A stretch of 64,000 nucleotides of DNA, from assembly GCF_016917755.1 (NCBI RefSeq), contig NZ_CP070326.1, positions 1,488,001 through 1,552,000 on the forward strand, in the 5' to 3' direction. Below, one piece after another: positions 1-8,521 of the stretch; within the stretch, counting starts at the first letter, position 1, and each line of letters begins with the position of its first letter. Under the pieces are notes generated by a model. It searched no databases, had not been told where the DNA came from, and saw only the letters and a list, made by a program, of their open reading frames with translations. The stretch is from Streptomyces noursei (GTDB taxonomy: Bacteria; Actinomycetota; Actinomycetes; Streptomycetales; Streptomycetaceae). Both the position numbers and the translations under genes were made by a program.

Positions 1-126
1 GCCACCTCGCTCCAGTCCATCCCCGGCTTCCTCAAGCAGCACCCCAAGTACTGGCAGGACGGCAACATCATGACGCAGACCATCGGCCAGGACGGCGGCG
101 ACGGCATCACGTGGTACGACGCCTGA
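1..126 (+). CDS. 3' end of an unrecognised gene (partial)
   Basis: An open frame enters from the left edge and runs 41 codons to a TGA at 124-126. The visible C-terminus contains SIPGFLKQHPKYWQ and ends GDGITWYDA, with regular high-GC third positions, so it is very probably genuine coding sequence. I do not recognise the family from this fragment and assign no function. It converges on the GMC oxidoreductase gene, and a strong hairpin lies between the two. Confidence 0.6.
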   Translation, partial: ATSLQSIPGFLKQHPKYWQDGNIMTQTIGQDGGDGITWYDA

Positions 127-221
127 TCGGCCATCAATCAGGCGCGAGCATAAGCAAGTTGATCGACGAGTGCCACGGACAGACGCGCTCGCTCGGCGGG
201 CGGTCCCCGCGCTGTTGATCA

Positions 222-270
222 CGCACGTCCCGGAGCCGACGGCGGGTGCCTCGGCTCCGGGACGCGTGCG
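222..270. terminator. Bidirectional hairpin terminator between convergent genes
   Basis: GTCCCGGAGCCGA (227-239) is exactly complementary to TCGGCTCCGGGAC (251-263) around an 11-base loop. The outer GCAC/GTGC pair extends the stem past a two-base bulge. It sits between the end of the partial gene on + and the end of the GMC gene on -, the usual place for a shared terminator. There is no long T-run, which is normal for Streptomyces. Confidence 0.75.
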
Positions 271-311
271 CGCGATCGCCCACGACTGGTCGGCCGCCGG
301 TCAGGGGATCG

Positions 312-1898
312 TCATCGCACGGCTCCCGCGGCGCCGTTGCCGGTGCTGCCCTTGATGAGGTCGGCTGCCTTCTCCGCGGCCATGATCGTGGGCGCGTTGG
401 TGTTCCCGCGCGGCACCGTCGGGAACACCGAGGCATCGACGACCCGCAGGCCCGCCACGTCGAACACACGCAGTTCGGGGTCGACCACCGCACCGATCGC
501 ACAGGTCGACGTCGGGTGGTACAGCGTATGTCCGGACCGCTGCGCCCAGGCCAGGAGCTCCGCGTCGGAGTCCGAGTCCCGCGGCATGTCGGCGAACGGC
601 CCCGTGGCGACGTCGGTGATCGCCCGCTGCGCCGCGATCTCCAGGGCGATCCGGATGCCGGCGACGATGCAGTCCCGGTCCTCGGCCGTCGTCAGGTAGT
701 TGTGCACGATGCGCGGCGCGGCGTCCGGGCGCGCGGAGCGCAGTGTCACGTTGCCGCGGCTGGTGGGGGCGAGCACGCACGGGCCGAAGGCGAAGCCGTG
801 CTCGGCGGCCGGGCCGAGCCCCTCCTGGCGGTAGAGCGCGGCGGCGGCGTGGAACTGGACGTCCGGGGCGGCCAGGCCGTCCCGGCTGCGGAAGAAGCCG
901 CCGGTCTCGCCGAGGTTGGAGGTCAGCGGTCCGCGTCCCTCGCTCTGCAGCAGTGCGGCGTTCTCCGGGCTCGCGGCGCTGATCAGGGACTCGACCTCGG
1001 TACGGAAGTTCAGCAGCGTCATGTAGTGGTCCTGCAGGCCCTCGCCGACCGGCAGGTCGCGCACCACGTCGATGCCTAACGCGGACAGTGCGGCGGCGGG
1101 CCCGATCCCCGACAGCATCAGCAGCTTCGGGGACTCGTAGGCGCCCGCGGAGAGGATCACCTCGCGCTCGGCGCGGACGATCTCGACGGTGCCGTCCCGC
1201 TCCACCTCCACCCCCGTCGCCCGACCGCCCTCGATCAGCACGCGGTGCGCCAGGGCCGAGGAGAACACGGTGAGGTTGGGCCGTTCGAGAGCGGGGTGCA
1301 GGTAGGCGACGGCGGTGCTACAGCGCATGCCGCCGCGCTGGGTGAGCTGGTAGTTCCCGACGCCGAACTGCGTGGAGCCGTTGAAGTCGTCGTTCGCCCG
1401 GTGCCCTGCCTGCGTGGCCGCCTGCACGAAGGCCGCGGCGAGCGGGTGTCCTGACCTGCCGTCGCTGACGGTCAACGGCCCTTTCACGCCGTGGAATTGG
1501 TCCTCACCGCGCTCGTTGTCCTCGGCGCGCCGGAAGTACGGCAGCACCTCGGCGTACGACCAGCCCGTGGCCCCGGCCGCGGCCCAGCCGTCGTAGTCGG
1601 CGCGGTTGCCCCGGATGTAGATCATGGCGTTCATGGAGCTGGAGCCGCCGAACGTCTTGCCCCGGGGCAGATAGGTGCGGCGCCCGCCGATCCCCGGCTC
1701 CGGTTCGGAGTCGAGGTCCCAGTCGAGGTCGGACTTGAACAACTGGGGGAAGGCGGCCGGGATGTGGATCTCCTGGGCGGTGTCGGGGCCGCCCGCCTCG
1801 ATCACCGCCACCCGGACCCCGGGGTCTTCCGACAGCCGTGCCGCCAGCACACAGCCCGCCGATCCGGCACCGACGACGACATAGTCATACAGACTCAT
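312..1898 (-). CDS. GMC-family FAD-dependent oxidoreductase (choline/alcohol dehydrogenase-like)
   Basis: The 528-residue product has the normal length and layout of the glucose-methanol-choline oxidoreductases, soluble flavoproteins that oxidise alcohols to aldehydes or ketones. The N-terminus carries the FAD-binding GAGSAG motif (about residues 10-15). The GMC signature around GGSSSMNAMIYIRG follows near residue 85. The catalytic His is in SGHTLYHPTSTCAIG near residue 460, and the paired Asn is in PRGNTNAPT near residue 499. The start is the ATG at 1898 behind a GGGGA-type ribosome site. No betaine-aldehyde dehydrogenase or choline transporter is adjacent, so the substrate cannot be named; choline is only the best-known family substrate. 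Confidence 0.93.
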   Translation of the reverse strand: MSLYDYVVVGAGSAGCVLAARLSEDPGVRVAVIEAGGPDTAQEIHIPAAFPQLFKSDLDWDLDSEPEPGIGGRRTYLPRGKTFGGSSSMNAMIYIRGNRADYDGWAAAGATGWSYAEVLPYFRRAEDNERGEDQFHGVKGPLTVSDGRSGHPLAAAFVQAATQAGHRANDDFNGSTQFGVGNYQLTQRGGMRCSTAVAYLHPALERPNLTVFSSALAHRVLIEGGRATGVEVERDGTVEIVRAEREVILSAGAYESPKLLMLSGIGPAAALSALGIDVVRDLPVGEGLQDHYMTLLNFRTEVESLISAASPENAALLQSEGRGPLTSNLGETGGFFRSRDGLAAPDVQFHAAAALYRQEGLGPAAEHGFAFGPCVLAPTSRGNVTLRSARPDAAPRIVHNYLTTAEDRDCIVAGIRIALEIAAQRAITDVATGPFADMPRDSDSDAELLAWAQRSGHTLYHPTSTCAIGAVVDPELRVFDVAGLRVVDASVFPTVPRGNTNAPTIMAAEKAADLIKGSTGNGAAGAVR

Positions 1899-2051
1899 AC
1901 CATCCCCTTTGATTGTGGTTGAGGAGCGCGTGTGACGAACCAGGAGCGCGCGGTGCGCACGGGCGCGGCCGAACCACCTTCTGCAACGCGTTGGCGAACA
2001 CGCCCTCGGCCGTCGTCGGGATCACACTGCTCGACGAGCGTCGCAGCATCG

Positions 2052-2662
2052 TCATGTGCCGTGCCCTGCGGACCTGGTGGGATTCTTCCCCACGGGCGCG
2101 AAGGCACAGAAGGGCTCGATCTCGCCCCTGCCCCTCGCCCAGGTCTTGGCGGTCTCCATCAGGTGCTTCTGCTCATTGAGCGGCAGGGCGACAGCGCAGC
2201 ACCGCACAACGATGTGTTCGCCGTGACGGGTGGTCACGACGACTCCGGAGCCTTCGCCCTCGATGGCGCCGACGGGCGCGGACAGGCTCGGTTCGCCCCC
2301 CTGATCCGCCGAGCATGGCGCCCAGGAGCCGCTCGGTCTCCCCTCGACGGGCCAGTTGCCTGCGGACTCGAAGAATGCACCCCGGTCTCCGAACGTCGTG
2401 GCCGCCCAGAGAAGCACCTGCGCGACGTCCTGCTCGCAGGAGGAGTGGACCAGCGTGGCCAACGCCCGTCCAGTGCGTCCCTGTCACATTCGGACAAGTC
2501 CGGCGAGTCGAGCCGATCCTGGAGCGGCTCGCTCTCGATCGCGGTGGTGTCTGGAGATCGTCGAGTCGTTGTATCAGCGGGTGCCGCCGGACGGTTCGGC
2601 GGCAGTCCGACGCCCGGCGCGAGCCGCATCCTGCGGTGCGCGCCGGGCACGAGGAGGACCAA
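2052..2662 (-). pseudogene. Possible frameshifted hypothetical gene
   Basis: Two overlapping minus-strand frames each look protein-like over only part of their length. The frame ending at 2234 is convincing in its N-terminal half (AIESEPLQDRLDSPDLSE). The frame 2052-2462 is convincing in its C-terminal half (DVAQVLLWAATTFGDRG, LNEQKHLMETAKTWARGRG) but has only a TTG start and a stop just upstream. The simplest reading is one gene broken by an indel near 2450-2490, but a real short gene or chance is possible. No family was recognised. The rest of 1899-2721 shows nothing else I can support. Confidence 0.3.
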
Positions 2663-2721
2663 CGGCCCAGGAGGGCGTCGCCCTCACAGTCAGGCGAGTG
2701 CCATGACAGCGGATCGAGCTT

Positions 2722-2886
2722 TCAGCGGATGATGACGACGACGTTGCCGCCGCGCCCCCGGAAGGGACGACGGAAGTAGCCGTAGTCGTCATCGTCGCAC
2801 CAGCCCCAGTCACCGCAGCCACCGCCGCGTACGTAACGGCCCCGGTCATTCACGCGGTAGCGGGGGAAGAGTGCCTTGAAGGTCAT
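2722..2886 (-). CDS. Small Gly/Arg/aromatic-rich protein (54 aa)
   Basis: A 54-codon frame starts at the ATG at 2886-2884, just downstream of a perfect AGGAGG ribosome site, and ends in TGA at 2722. The product starts MTFKALFPRYRV, then has GGGCGDWGWC and a run of four aspartates, and ends in a basic segment and the hydrophobic VVVIIR. Two cysteines lie six residues apart in the GCGDWGWC stretch. There is no signal peptide. The strong ribosome site and clean composition argue it is expressed. I do not recognise the family. It stands alone, with more than 800 bp of non-coding DNA upstream. Confidence 0.65.
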   Translation of the reverse strand: MTFKALFPRYRVNDRGRYVRGGGCGDWGWCDDDDYGYFRRPFRGRGGNVVVIIR

Positions 2887-3735
2887 CTTCGCCTCCTGTG
2901 CATCGAGCCTTGCCGCAACCCTTTCCCGGATCGTCTTTCCGGTGGCGATTCAGTGCGCCCGCAAGGTGGGTCCATCAGGCTCGCCCAGACGGAACGCCTG
3001 GCTACGACGTTCTCGACATTACGTCGCCCCAACGTCGCAAACAAGGATTTTTTTTGAAAATTCAGGAAAAAGGTGCATTCAACTCTTGACGCGGCGCACC
3101 AACCGTTGCATGAAGCAATAGCCCGCGTCCTGCACGGTGGCGACTGTGGCAGCCCCACATGTCAGCTCCATCCTCACACCCCCGGTCGCGTGACGCGACT
3201 CGATGTTCACCATGCGTGCCCGGCAGGTGTGGGGCTCCCGCTTCGGTGACCGCCGGCCACCCGCACAGCGGCACGACGGACCGTCGGCGGCGTGCGTCCT
3301 CCCCGTCGCCCCCGTCCTACGCATCGTCCGCGCTGACCGACACGTCGGATGCGGCGGATACGACGGATACGGCGTTGTGGAGGGTGAGTTGGGCCGTGTC
3401 GTCTCCGCTCCGGCCCAAGTGGCGTACGTCGTGAGCGACATGCTCCGCGAGGGCCGGGTCCAGCTCCCCCGGGCCACGCGCGGCCGTCGCCGCCGGCCAT
3501 GGCGAGGGCCGCCCATGCCGACCTCGACGCCCAACAGCTCTCGATTTCATCCCCATTTCACTCACGCTCCCTACCCTGCGACCAGGCGGATGACCTCGAC
3601 GTGTCGGCGATCTGGTGGCCAAGCCACCCGTGCTGAACAATGAACCTCCCCTGCTCTCAGGGTAGTTGGGGAATCGAAGAGCGCCGGTGGCATGAGGGCA
3701 TCACTGCGTCGACACCGACGGCCTAGGGGGAATCC
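2887..3735. other. 850-bp intergenic region with an AT-rich tract
   Basis: No well-supported gene lies here. An unusually AT-rich stretch at about 3040-3075 contains eight T's followed by GAAAATTCAG, and a related tract occurs at about 11447-11465. It lies 160-190 bp upstream of the 54-aa gene on the minus strand and may be part of its promoter. A minus-strand frame at 3317-3565 (GTG start, 82 codons, ending SAASDVSVSADDA) looks partly protein-like in its second half but has a poorly placed ribosome site, so it is not called as a gene. Confidence 0.4.
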
Positions 3736-5718
3736 ATGACGGAGCCGACACGCCAGGACGGCCAGTGGCCACCACAGGGACGGCAGCCGGGAGGTCCGGA
3801 AGGGCCGCCGGAGCCCGGCCCGTTCGGTCCGCCACCCGGCGCCTTCGGGCCACCACCGCCCCCACCACCGCAGGCCCCGCGCGTCCCTCCGCAGGGCTTC
3901 CCCTACGGGCCCCCGGCCTCGGAACCGGCGGCCGGCGGCCCGGCGCAGCGGCTGCACCCCTCGGGGCGGCGCGGGCGTTTTCTCCTCTTCGGCTCGGTCG
4001 GAGCACTGGTCCTGGCCCTGGTGGCCGGAGTGCTGCTCTGGAACAACACCTCCGGCCCGCGTCAGCCGGCGGCGGCCAAGCAGAACCTGGAGCCGTTCCA
4101 ACAGGCCCTGGCCGAGCTGGCCGCTGCCCCCGGACTGCAGTACAAGGACTCCTCTTCCGCCGGCCTCAGCAAACGCGACATCACGGTCACCGCCTCCGGC
4201 AGTCGCTACGGCACCACGGGCTACGGCAGCCGGCTCGACCGCGCGATCCTGCACGTGGGCGGCAAGACCTTCACCCGCAGACAGGACTCGCCCGGCGCCA
4301 CGGACTCGAACAAATGGGCTGCCGGGGACGGCAGTTCCGGCTCCGCTGACGACGTCGTCAAGCGCACACCGTCCCCGGCCGTGCTGGCGATGCTGCTCTC
4401 CGGGCTCCTGGACGACATGGCCGACGCACCGTCACCCAGTGCATCGGCCCAGCGACCCGCCACGGTGAACGGCACGGCGGCCCTCGCGGCGGACACGCCA
4501 GCGGGCCGACTGCTCATCACGGCCCAGAAGCCGTACCGCGTGCTGCGCCTGGAGCCCTACGGGCCGTCGCGGTCGACCGGTGGCTCCACCGCGGGGACGC
4601 GACCGCTCTCGGCGGCGATGAGGCCGATGGCGGCGCGGGATTCCGGCGAGGATCCGTCGCAGACCCCGACGGTCACCGAAGGCCCGCTCGTGGGGAGTGA
4701 CTCCCAGGGCATGGACCTGGCCCCGGTCACCGGCGATGCCGTCGAGCCGATGTTCAGCAACCTGGAGAAGCAGACCAAGGAGCTCAGCGACGCCACCGAC
4801 AGTGGCATATCCCTGGCCCTCAACGGCTCCGGAACCGTCAAGTGCAGCTCGGGCGGGTGCACCGCGAACAGCGGCTTCGTCGGTCAGATCACCACCAGCG
4901 CGAAGAGCCGCCTCACGGGCGGCCAGGTCACCGCCGTGATGACCGCCTCCTTCAGCATCGACGGCAGGTCCGCCGGCCGCTGCACCAGCTCGCCGAGCTC
5001 GTTCGCCGTCGCCGGCACCACCGTCTCCGGCGACCTGTCGTGCTCCGATCCGGGCGCCGGACCGGTCTTCGCGTCGGTCGAGGCCCAGAAGAAGGCCGAC
5101 GCCCAGGCCCGTTCCCGCGCGAACGGCGGCCGCCCGGTCCAGTACCGCATCCCCTACAACGCCCAATGGCTGATCACCGCACGCGCACTGGCCACGGTCG
5201 AGGTCCAGAAGCTCGTCAACGGCGTGAAGCGGGAACGCGACAACACGGGCTGCAGCAAGGCCAACGGCTTCCGCCCCAGCGCCAGCCTCTCGACCGGCGG
5301 ATTCCACGCGTACCACGCACAGGCGGGCAAGGCATGGGCGCTCGCCCAGGACGGCGACGACGACCCGCACTCCTTCTCGAACCTGATTCCCGAGGACAAG
5401 CCCGACTGGTTCAAGCCGATTCCGCCGAAAACCGCGCTGGAACGCTCCGGAAACTACCTCTACGTGGTGCTGGAGAACGGCGATCTCGTCATCGGCAAGA
5501 GAACGGCAGGGCATATCAACCTTGCCCGCGGCAACCCGGTGCTGGCCGCCGGCGAGTTCAAGACCAAGGGCGGCCAGGTCGTCTATCTCGACAACAAGTC
5601 CGGACACTACCGGCCTTACGGGGCACGCGCACAGAAGGCGGCCGTCGACGCATTCAACAGAAACGGACTCAATGCGGATGGGAAGTACAACGCCGCCTGG
5701 GGAAAGCCCGGCTGCTGA
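3736..5718 (+). CDS. Membrane-anchored Pro-rich protein with toxin-like C-terminal domain
   Basis: The 660-residue protein starts at an ATG behind GGGGGA. Residues 1-75 are Pro/Gly-rich and probably cytoplasmic. One transmembrane helix at about 82-102 (LLFGSVGALVLALVAGVLLW) follows a basic RRGR, so the rest should lie outside the membrane. The middle is Ser/Thr-rich with four Cys in the CSSGGC, GRC and LSC segments that could form disulfides. The last 90 residues contain LYVVLENGDL, AGHINLARGNPVLAAGEF and NKSGHYRP. From memory, this His/AGEF/SGHY pattern resembles C-terminal domains of bacterial polymorphic-toxin-type proteins. The next gene overlaps its end, as an immunity gene would. Gene boundaries are firm; the toxin role is inference. 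Confidence 0.85.
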   Translation: MTEPTRQDGQWPPQGRQPGGPEGPPEPGPFGPPPGAFGPPPPPPPQAPRVPPQGFPYGPPASEPAAGGPAQRLHPSGRRGRFLLFGSVGALVLALVAGVLLWNNTSGPRQPAAAKQNLEPFQQALAELAAAPGLQYKDSSSAGLSKRDITVTASGSRYGTTGYGSRLDRAILHVGGKTFTRRQDSPGATDSNKWAAGDGSSGSADDVVKRTPSPAVLAMLLSGLLDDMADAPSPSASAQRPATVNGTAALAADTPAGRLLITAQKPYRVLRLEPYGPSRSTGGSTAGTRPLSAAMRPMAARDSGEDPSQTPTVTEGPLVGSDSQGMDLAPVTGDAVEPMFSNLEKQTKELSDATDSGISLALNGSGTVKCSSGGCTANSGFVGQITTSAKSRLTGGQVTAVMTASFSIDGRSAGRCTSSPSSFAVAGTTVSGDLSCSDPGAGPVFASVEAQKKADAQARSRANGGRPVQYRIPYNAQWLITARALATVEVQKLVNGVKRERDNTGCSKANGFRPSASLSTGGFHAYHAQAGKAWALAQDGDDDPHSFSNLIPEDKPDWFKPIPPKTALERSGNYLYVVLENGDLVIGKRTAGHINLARGNPVLAAGEFKTKGGQVVYLDNKSGHYRPYGARAQKAAVDAFNRNGLNADGKYNAAWGKPGC

Positions 5719-6100
5719 TCCCCTCACGCGCTTTCAGAGCATCGTTCAAGATGTCCTGGATTCCGCCGAACATTCATGCGGAGTTGAGGTTCTTGAAACA
5801 GATCTGGAGCGCGCACTTGAGTTACTGCGGAGTACCCCCGACCGGCAACCGCAATTCGAGGCAGAACTCGTCGCCTTGATCGATTCGATGCGAGAAGGCG
5901 TCGTCGAACTGGTCTCCTTCGTCATGCACGAGTTGCGGTGGCCTGCGGTGGAAGAAGCCATTTCCCGCCGTATCTCCGCGCCCTTGAGGGACGTCAGCCA
6001 TCTTCGACTCTACGAGGCGATGCTGGAAGCCTTCTCCGATTCGTGGCGCGACCGCGATCTGTACGCGAGGTTCGAGGCCGAGGAGCGGCGGGAGCCTTAA
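5672..6100 (+). CDS. Small acidic helical protein, candidate immunity protein
   Basis: This frame overlaps the end of the preceding gene by 47 bases and ends in TAA at 6100. The first good in-frame starts are the ATGs at 5672 and 5678; the protein-like part begins near LTRFQSIVQDVLDSAEHS. The product, about 142 residues, is acidic and predicted largely helical (LETDLERALELLRS, EAMLEAFSDSWRDRDLYARFEAEERR), has no signal peptide and should be cytoplasmic. Size, acidity and translational coupling to a toxin-like gene fit an immunity protein, but I recognise no named immunity family. A hairpin terminator follows 110 bp downstream. Confidence 0.7.
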   Translation: MRMGSTTPPGESPAADPLTRFQSIVQDVLDSAEHSCGVEVLETDLERALELLRSTPDRQPQFEAELVALIDSMREGVVELVSFVMHELRWPAVEEAISRRISAPLRDVSHLRLYEAMLEAFSDSWRDRDLYARFEAEERREP

Positions 6101-6210
6101 GGGGCGGGCTGCGGAGCGCGGGCCCGGCCCCCCGCCCCACCAGGGGCACAGGCGGCCCGTCAACTCCCCTTCGGCGGCCCGGACATCGTCCACCACCACC
6201 CCATACGACA

Positions 6211-6253
6211 ACGTCGGCCTTCAAGACCACCATCAGGTCTTGAAGGCCGACGT
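6211..6253. terminator. Strong bidirectional terminator
   Basis: ACGTCGGCCTTCAAGACC (6211-6228) and its exact reverse complement (6236-6253) form an 18-bp perfect stem with a 7-base loop. It lies between the end of the candidate immunity gene (+) and the end of the double-glycine leader peptide gene (-), so it can terminate both. Confidence 0.85.
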
Positions 6254-6352
6254 CACACAGGACCCCGAATTACCCCACATCCACCCGGGGCGGTTGCGGG
6301 GCCCATCGGCCGAGCACCGCGCTATAGCCGTATCTCAGCCGCAGGTGGTGTC

Positions 6353-6562
6353 TCAGTGACCGATCGGGCCCAGGGGGATGTCCGAGACGGTAATGCTCAG
6401 GGACTTCACGGAGCCACCGGTCAGGATGGGCAGGCCATTCGGGCCCGGGGCGAACGTGGCGGTCAGGCCATTCAGGGAGCCGCTGACGGAGAGACCACCC
6501 GCGACGTTGTCGAGGTCGTCGTCGGCTATCTCGCGGGTCTCAATGCCGGAGGTGTTGCTCAT
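6353..6562 (-). CDS. Double-glycine-leader peptide, possible RiPP or bacteriocin precursor
   Basis: The 69-residue product begins MSNTSGIETREIADDDLDNVAGG. The LDNVAGG end is the classic double-glycine leader cleavage motif of peptides processed by C39-type peptidase transporters and of many class II lanthipeptide precursors. The putative core of 46 residues is rich in Ser, Thr, Gly and Pro, has no cysteine and ends DIPLGPIGH, so ordinary lanthionine formation is not possible within it. The ATG at 6562 follows AAAGGA. No LanM-type enzyme, C39 transporter or other maturase is found in the window, so it is an orphan precursor or a peptide of another kind. The gene call is good; the function is inference. 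Confidence 0.75.
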   Translation of the reverse strand: MSNTSGIETREIADDDLDNVAGGLSVSGSLNGLTATFAPGPNGLPILTGGSVKSLSITVSDIPLGPIGH

Positions 6563-7004
6563 GATGATGAGCGTCCTTTTTCTCTAGAAGTGAGTCGCAA
6601 TGCGTGGCGCACTGCGGTGGGAGTCCCTTGAACGACTCCCGCCATGCTTTAGATTGCACGCTCGCGCGGGTCGAGAAGAACGAAACGGCACACCCTTCAC
6701 TCACCGCACACACCAGGTTTTTAAACGGAAGGCAGAATTCACACAAGGCCCTGGATTGGTCCACAGCATCAGGGCACGACTGCCGTGGCCCACTACTCTC
6801 GAGTACCCCCCTGGATCGCGCCCGACGGGGACCGCTTCGGGGGAATAAAGCACGAAGAAACCGGCGCCCCAAAACGGCATGCGGGGGCTCTCCACCCCCC
6901 TCTCCACCCATGAGTTGAGCCGCTCCACCCGGTCCGGGTGCGATGGTGACATCGCGCGATCCCGTGGCGAGGTACGGGATCCTGGACGTCCGGGAGGTGC
7001 CGTG
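6563..7004. other. Divergent intergenic region with hairpin
   Basis: This relatively AT-rich region separates the leader-peptide gene (-) from the methyltransferase gene (+) and should hold both promoters. The clearest element is an inverted repeat, GGTGGGAGTC (6616-6625) with GACTCCCGCC (6634-6643), 55-80 bp upstream of the leader-peptide start. It could be an operator or an mRNA leader hairpin. No other gene is supported. Confidence 0.4.
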
Positions 7005-7583
7005 GTGCACCACGTCATCAACACCGCACTCACCCTCACCATCTGGGTCTGGGCGGCGGCCGAGATCCTGCTCCAGATCCGACAGCGGACCCGCAGTGCG
7101 CGAACCGAGCGCACCGAGTGGCTCAGCCTGCTGATCTTCCCGGTGCTGCTCGGCGGCGGAATCGCGCTGGCGGCGCCGCTCCGGCGCGCGTTGCCCGGCC
7201 TGTCGTACTCCACGAACGCGCCGCCCCTGGAAGTCACCGTGCTCCTGGTGGCCTGGGCCGCAGTGGGCCTCCGCCTGTGGGCCATCGTCACGCTGGGCCG
7301 CTTCTTCCGCGGCACCGTGCACATCCAACACGGCCACCGGGTCGTCAGCTCGGGACCGTACCGCTGGGTACGGCATCCCGCCTACACCGGCATCCTGGTC
7401 GCCGGCCTGGATCTCGCACTCCTCACCGACAACGTCGTATCCGCGCTGGTGTTCACCGCGTGCGCCCTGATCGCAGTGGGGTACCGCATCCACGTCGAGG
7501 AGCGGATGCTGCTCGACGCCCTGGGTGAGGAGTACCGGTCCTACGCCACCCGGACCCGCAGGCTCATCCCCGGCATCTGGTGA
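7005..7583 (+). CDS. Isoprenylcysteine carboxyl methyltransferase (ICMT) family membrane protein
   Basis: The product of about 192 residues has four or five hydrophobic helices and the C-terminal signature of the ICMT/PEMT-like integral membrane methyltransferases: GPYRWVRHPAYTG, then EERMLLDALGEEYRSYATRTRRLIPGIW. In the family these residues bind S-adenosylmethionine at the membrane face. Bacterial members usually have unknown small lipophilic substrates. Two adjacent GTG codons (7002 and 7005) follow GGAGG at 6993-6997; the second has the better 7-base spacing and is chosen. It is convergent with the next gene and appears monocistronic. Confidence 0.88.
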   Translation: MHHVINTALTLTIWVWAAAEILLQIRQRTRSARTERTEWLSLLIFPVLLGGGIALAAPLRRALPGLSYSTNAPPLEVTVLLVAWAAVGLRLWAIVTLGRFFRGTVHIQHGHRVVSSGPYRWVRHPAYTGILVAGLDLALLTDNVVSALVFTACALIAVGYRIHVEERMLLDALGEEYRSYATRTRRLIPGIW

Positions 7584-7704
7584 CGCTCCCGTATCGCCCA
7601 CACCGCCCGGACACCGAACGGCGGATCGCGGAGATGCCCCGCGCGGCCACGTTCACGTGCCTTCGGCCAGACACCGGTCTTCCCGCCGGCGCGGGGCCCG
7701 GCAG

Positions 7705-8262
7705 TCAGGGGCGTCTGGCCTCTGAGACTTCTGAGAAGTCCGGGGCATCCGGGACGTCCGGGGCATCCGGGGAGGCGAAGTGGAACGGCACTCCGAGATG
7801 GTCGGCCAAGGCTCGTCCTGCCTGGGCGGCAGCGACGCCCGGCGCAGACCCGCCGGGGCGGTGGTGGACGGTCGCCAAGTGGCCTTCCCCGGACGGGTCC
7901 GCCAAGACCGCGACCAGGAGCACGAACCAGTCATGGACGGTGTCGCCGTCCCAACGCGCCTCGACCGCGGCCACCCGTCCCGGGTGGGTGGCCGCACGGG
8001 CTGCCAGTGAGCGGACATCGAGCGGATCGGGCAGCGCGTGCCGCACGCGATCGCCGAGGACCTCGTAGCGCGCGTGGACCACGCGTTCCGCCTCGTGCAG
8101 ATCGAGCCCGAGCGGGCGCAGCGCGTCCCACACGGCCTTGACCGCCATCAGCCGGCGGTCGCACAGCACGTGCGCATCGACCTCCCGACGGGTCCGGTCC
8201 TCCAGGTATCTCCACCATCCGCTCACTGGGCCACCGGGGATCCCATCAAGTACCTCATACAC
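7705..8262 (-). CDS. Hypothetical protein (185 aa) with Asp/Pro repeat tail
   Basis: A GTG at 8262 starts a frame with strong GC3 bias. The body contains DAHVLCDRRLMAVKAVWDALRPLGLDLHEAERVVHARYEVLGDR broken by typical helix breaks, then DWFVLLVAVLADPSGEGHLATVHH. It looks like a soluble globular protein with no signal peptide. The C-terminus degenerates into PDAPDVPDAPD, encoded by a short tandem repeat at 7741-7776 that may expand or contract. I do not recognise the family. The gene is convergent with the ICMT gene and directly downstream of a MITE-like element. Confidence 0.75.
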   Translation of the reverse strand: MYEVLDGIPGGPVSGWWRYLEDRTRREVDAHVLCDRRLMAVKAVWDALRPLGLDLHEAERVVHARYEVLGDRVRHALPDPLDVRSLAARAATHPGRVAAVEARWDGDTVHDWFVLLVAVLADPSGEGHLATVHHRPGGSAPGVAAAQAGRALADHLGVPFHFASPDAPDVPDAPDFSEVSEARRP

Positions 8263-8310
8263 CGAACGTACCCCACCCGGAACGGAGGTCCGGCGGCCGG
8301 CGTACGGGGG

Positions 8311-8521
8311 CTAGGGCCTGTCGTCACACTCCCGTCGTTCGCCCGGAGGGCGGGCCTCGCGGCGTCTGGTGCGTGCGATCTCAAGGCGGAGGGGCATCCC
8401 GGTACCGGGCGTACCGGGATGAGCCCGACAACGCAGCATGGGGGTCCCCCGCGCCCTCAAGGCGTGGGGGAGTGCGTGCCAGGCGTCGCGAGGCAGGCGG
8501 GAGTTTGACGACCGGCCCTAG
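8311..8521. mobile_element. MITE-like palindromic element
   Basis: CTAGGGCCTGTCGTCACACT (from 8311) is repeated inverted at the other end (to 8521), and 24-base termini match at all but a few positions. The inner arms also pair: CTCGCGGCGTCTGGTGCGTG on the left against GTGCGTGCCAGGCGTCGCGA on the right. A small central hairpin is formed by TCCCCCGCGCC and GGCGTGGGGGA. The outer TA pairs suggest a TA target, as used by IS630/Tc1-type transposases. It encodes no protein, so it would need a transposase in trans. Its right end supplies the TAG stop codon of the neighbouring gene. Confidence 0.75.
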
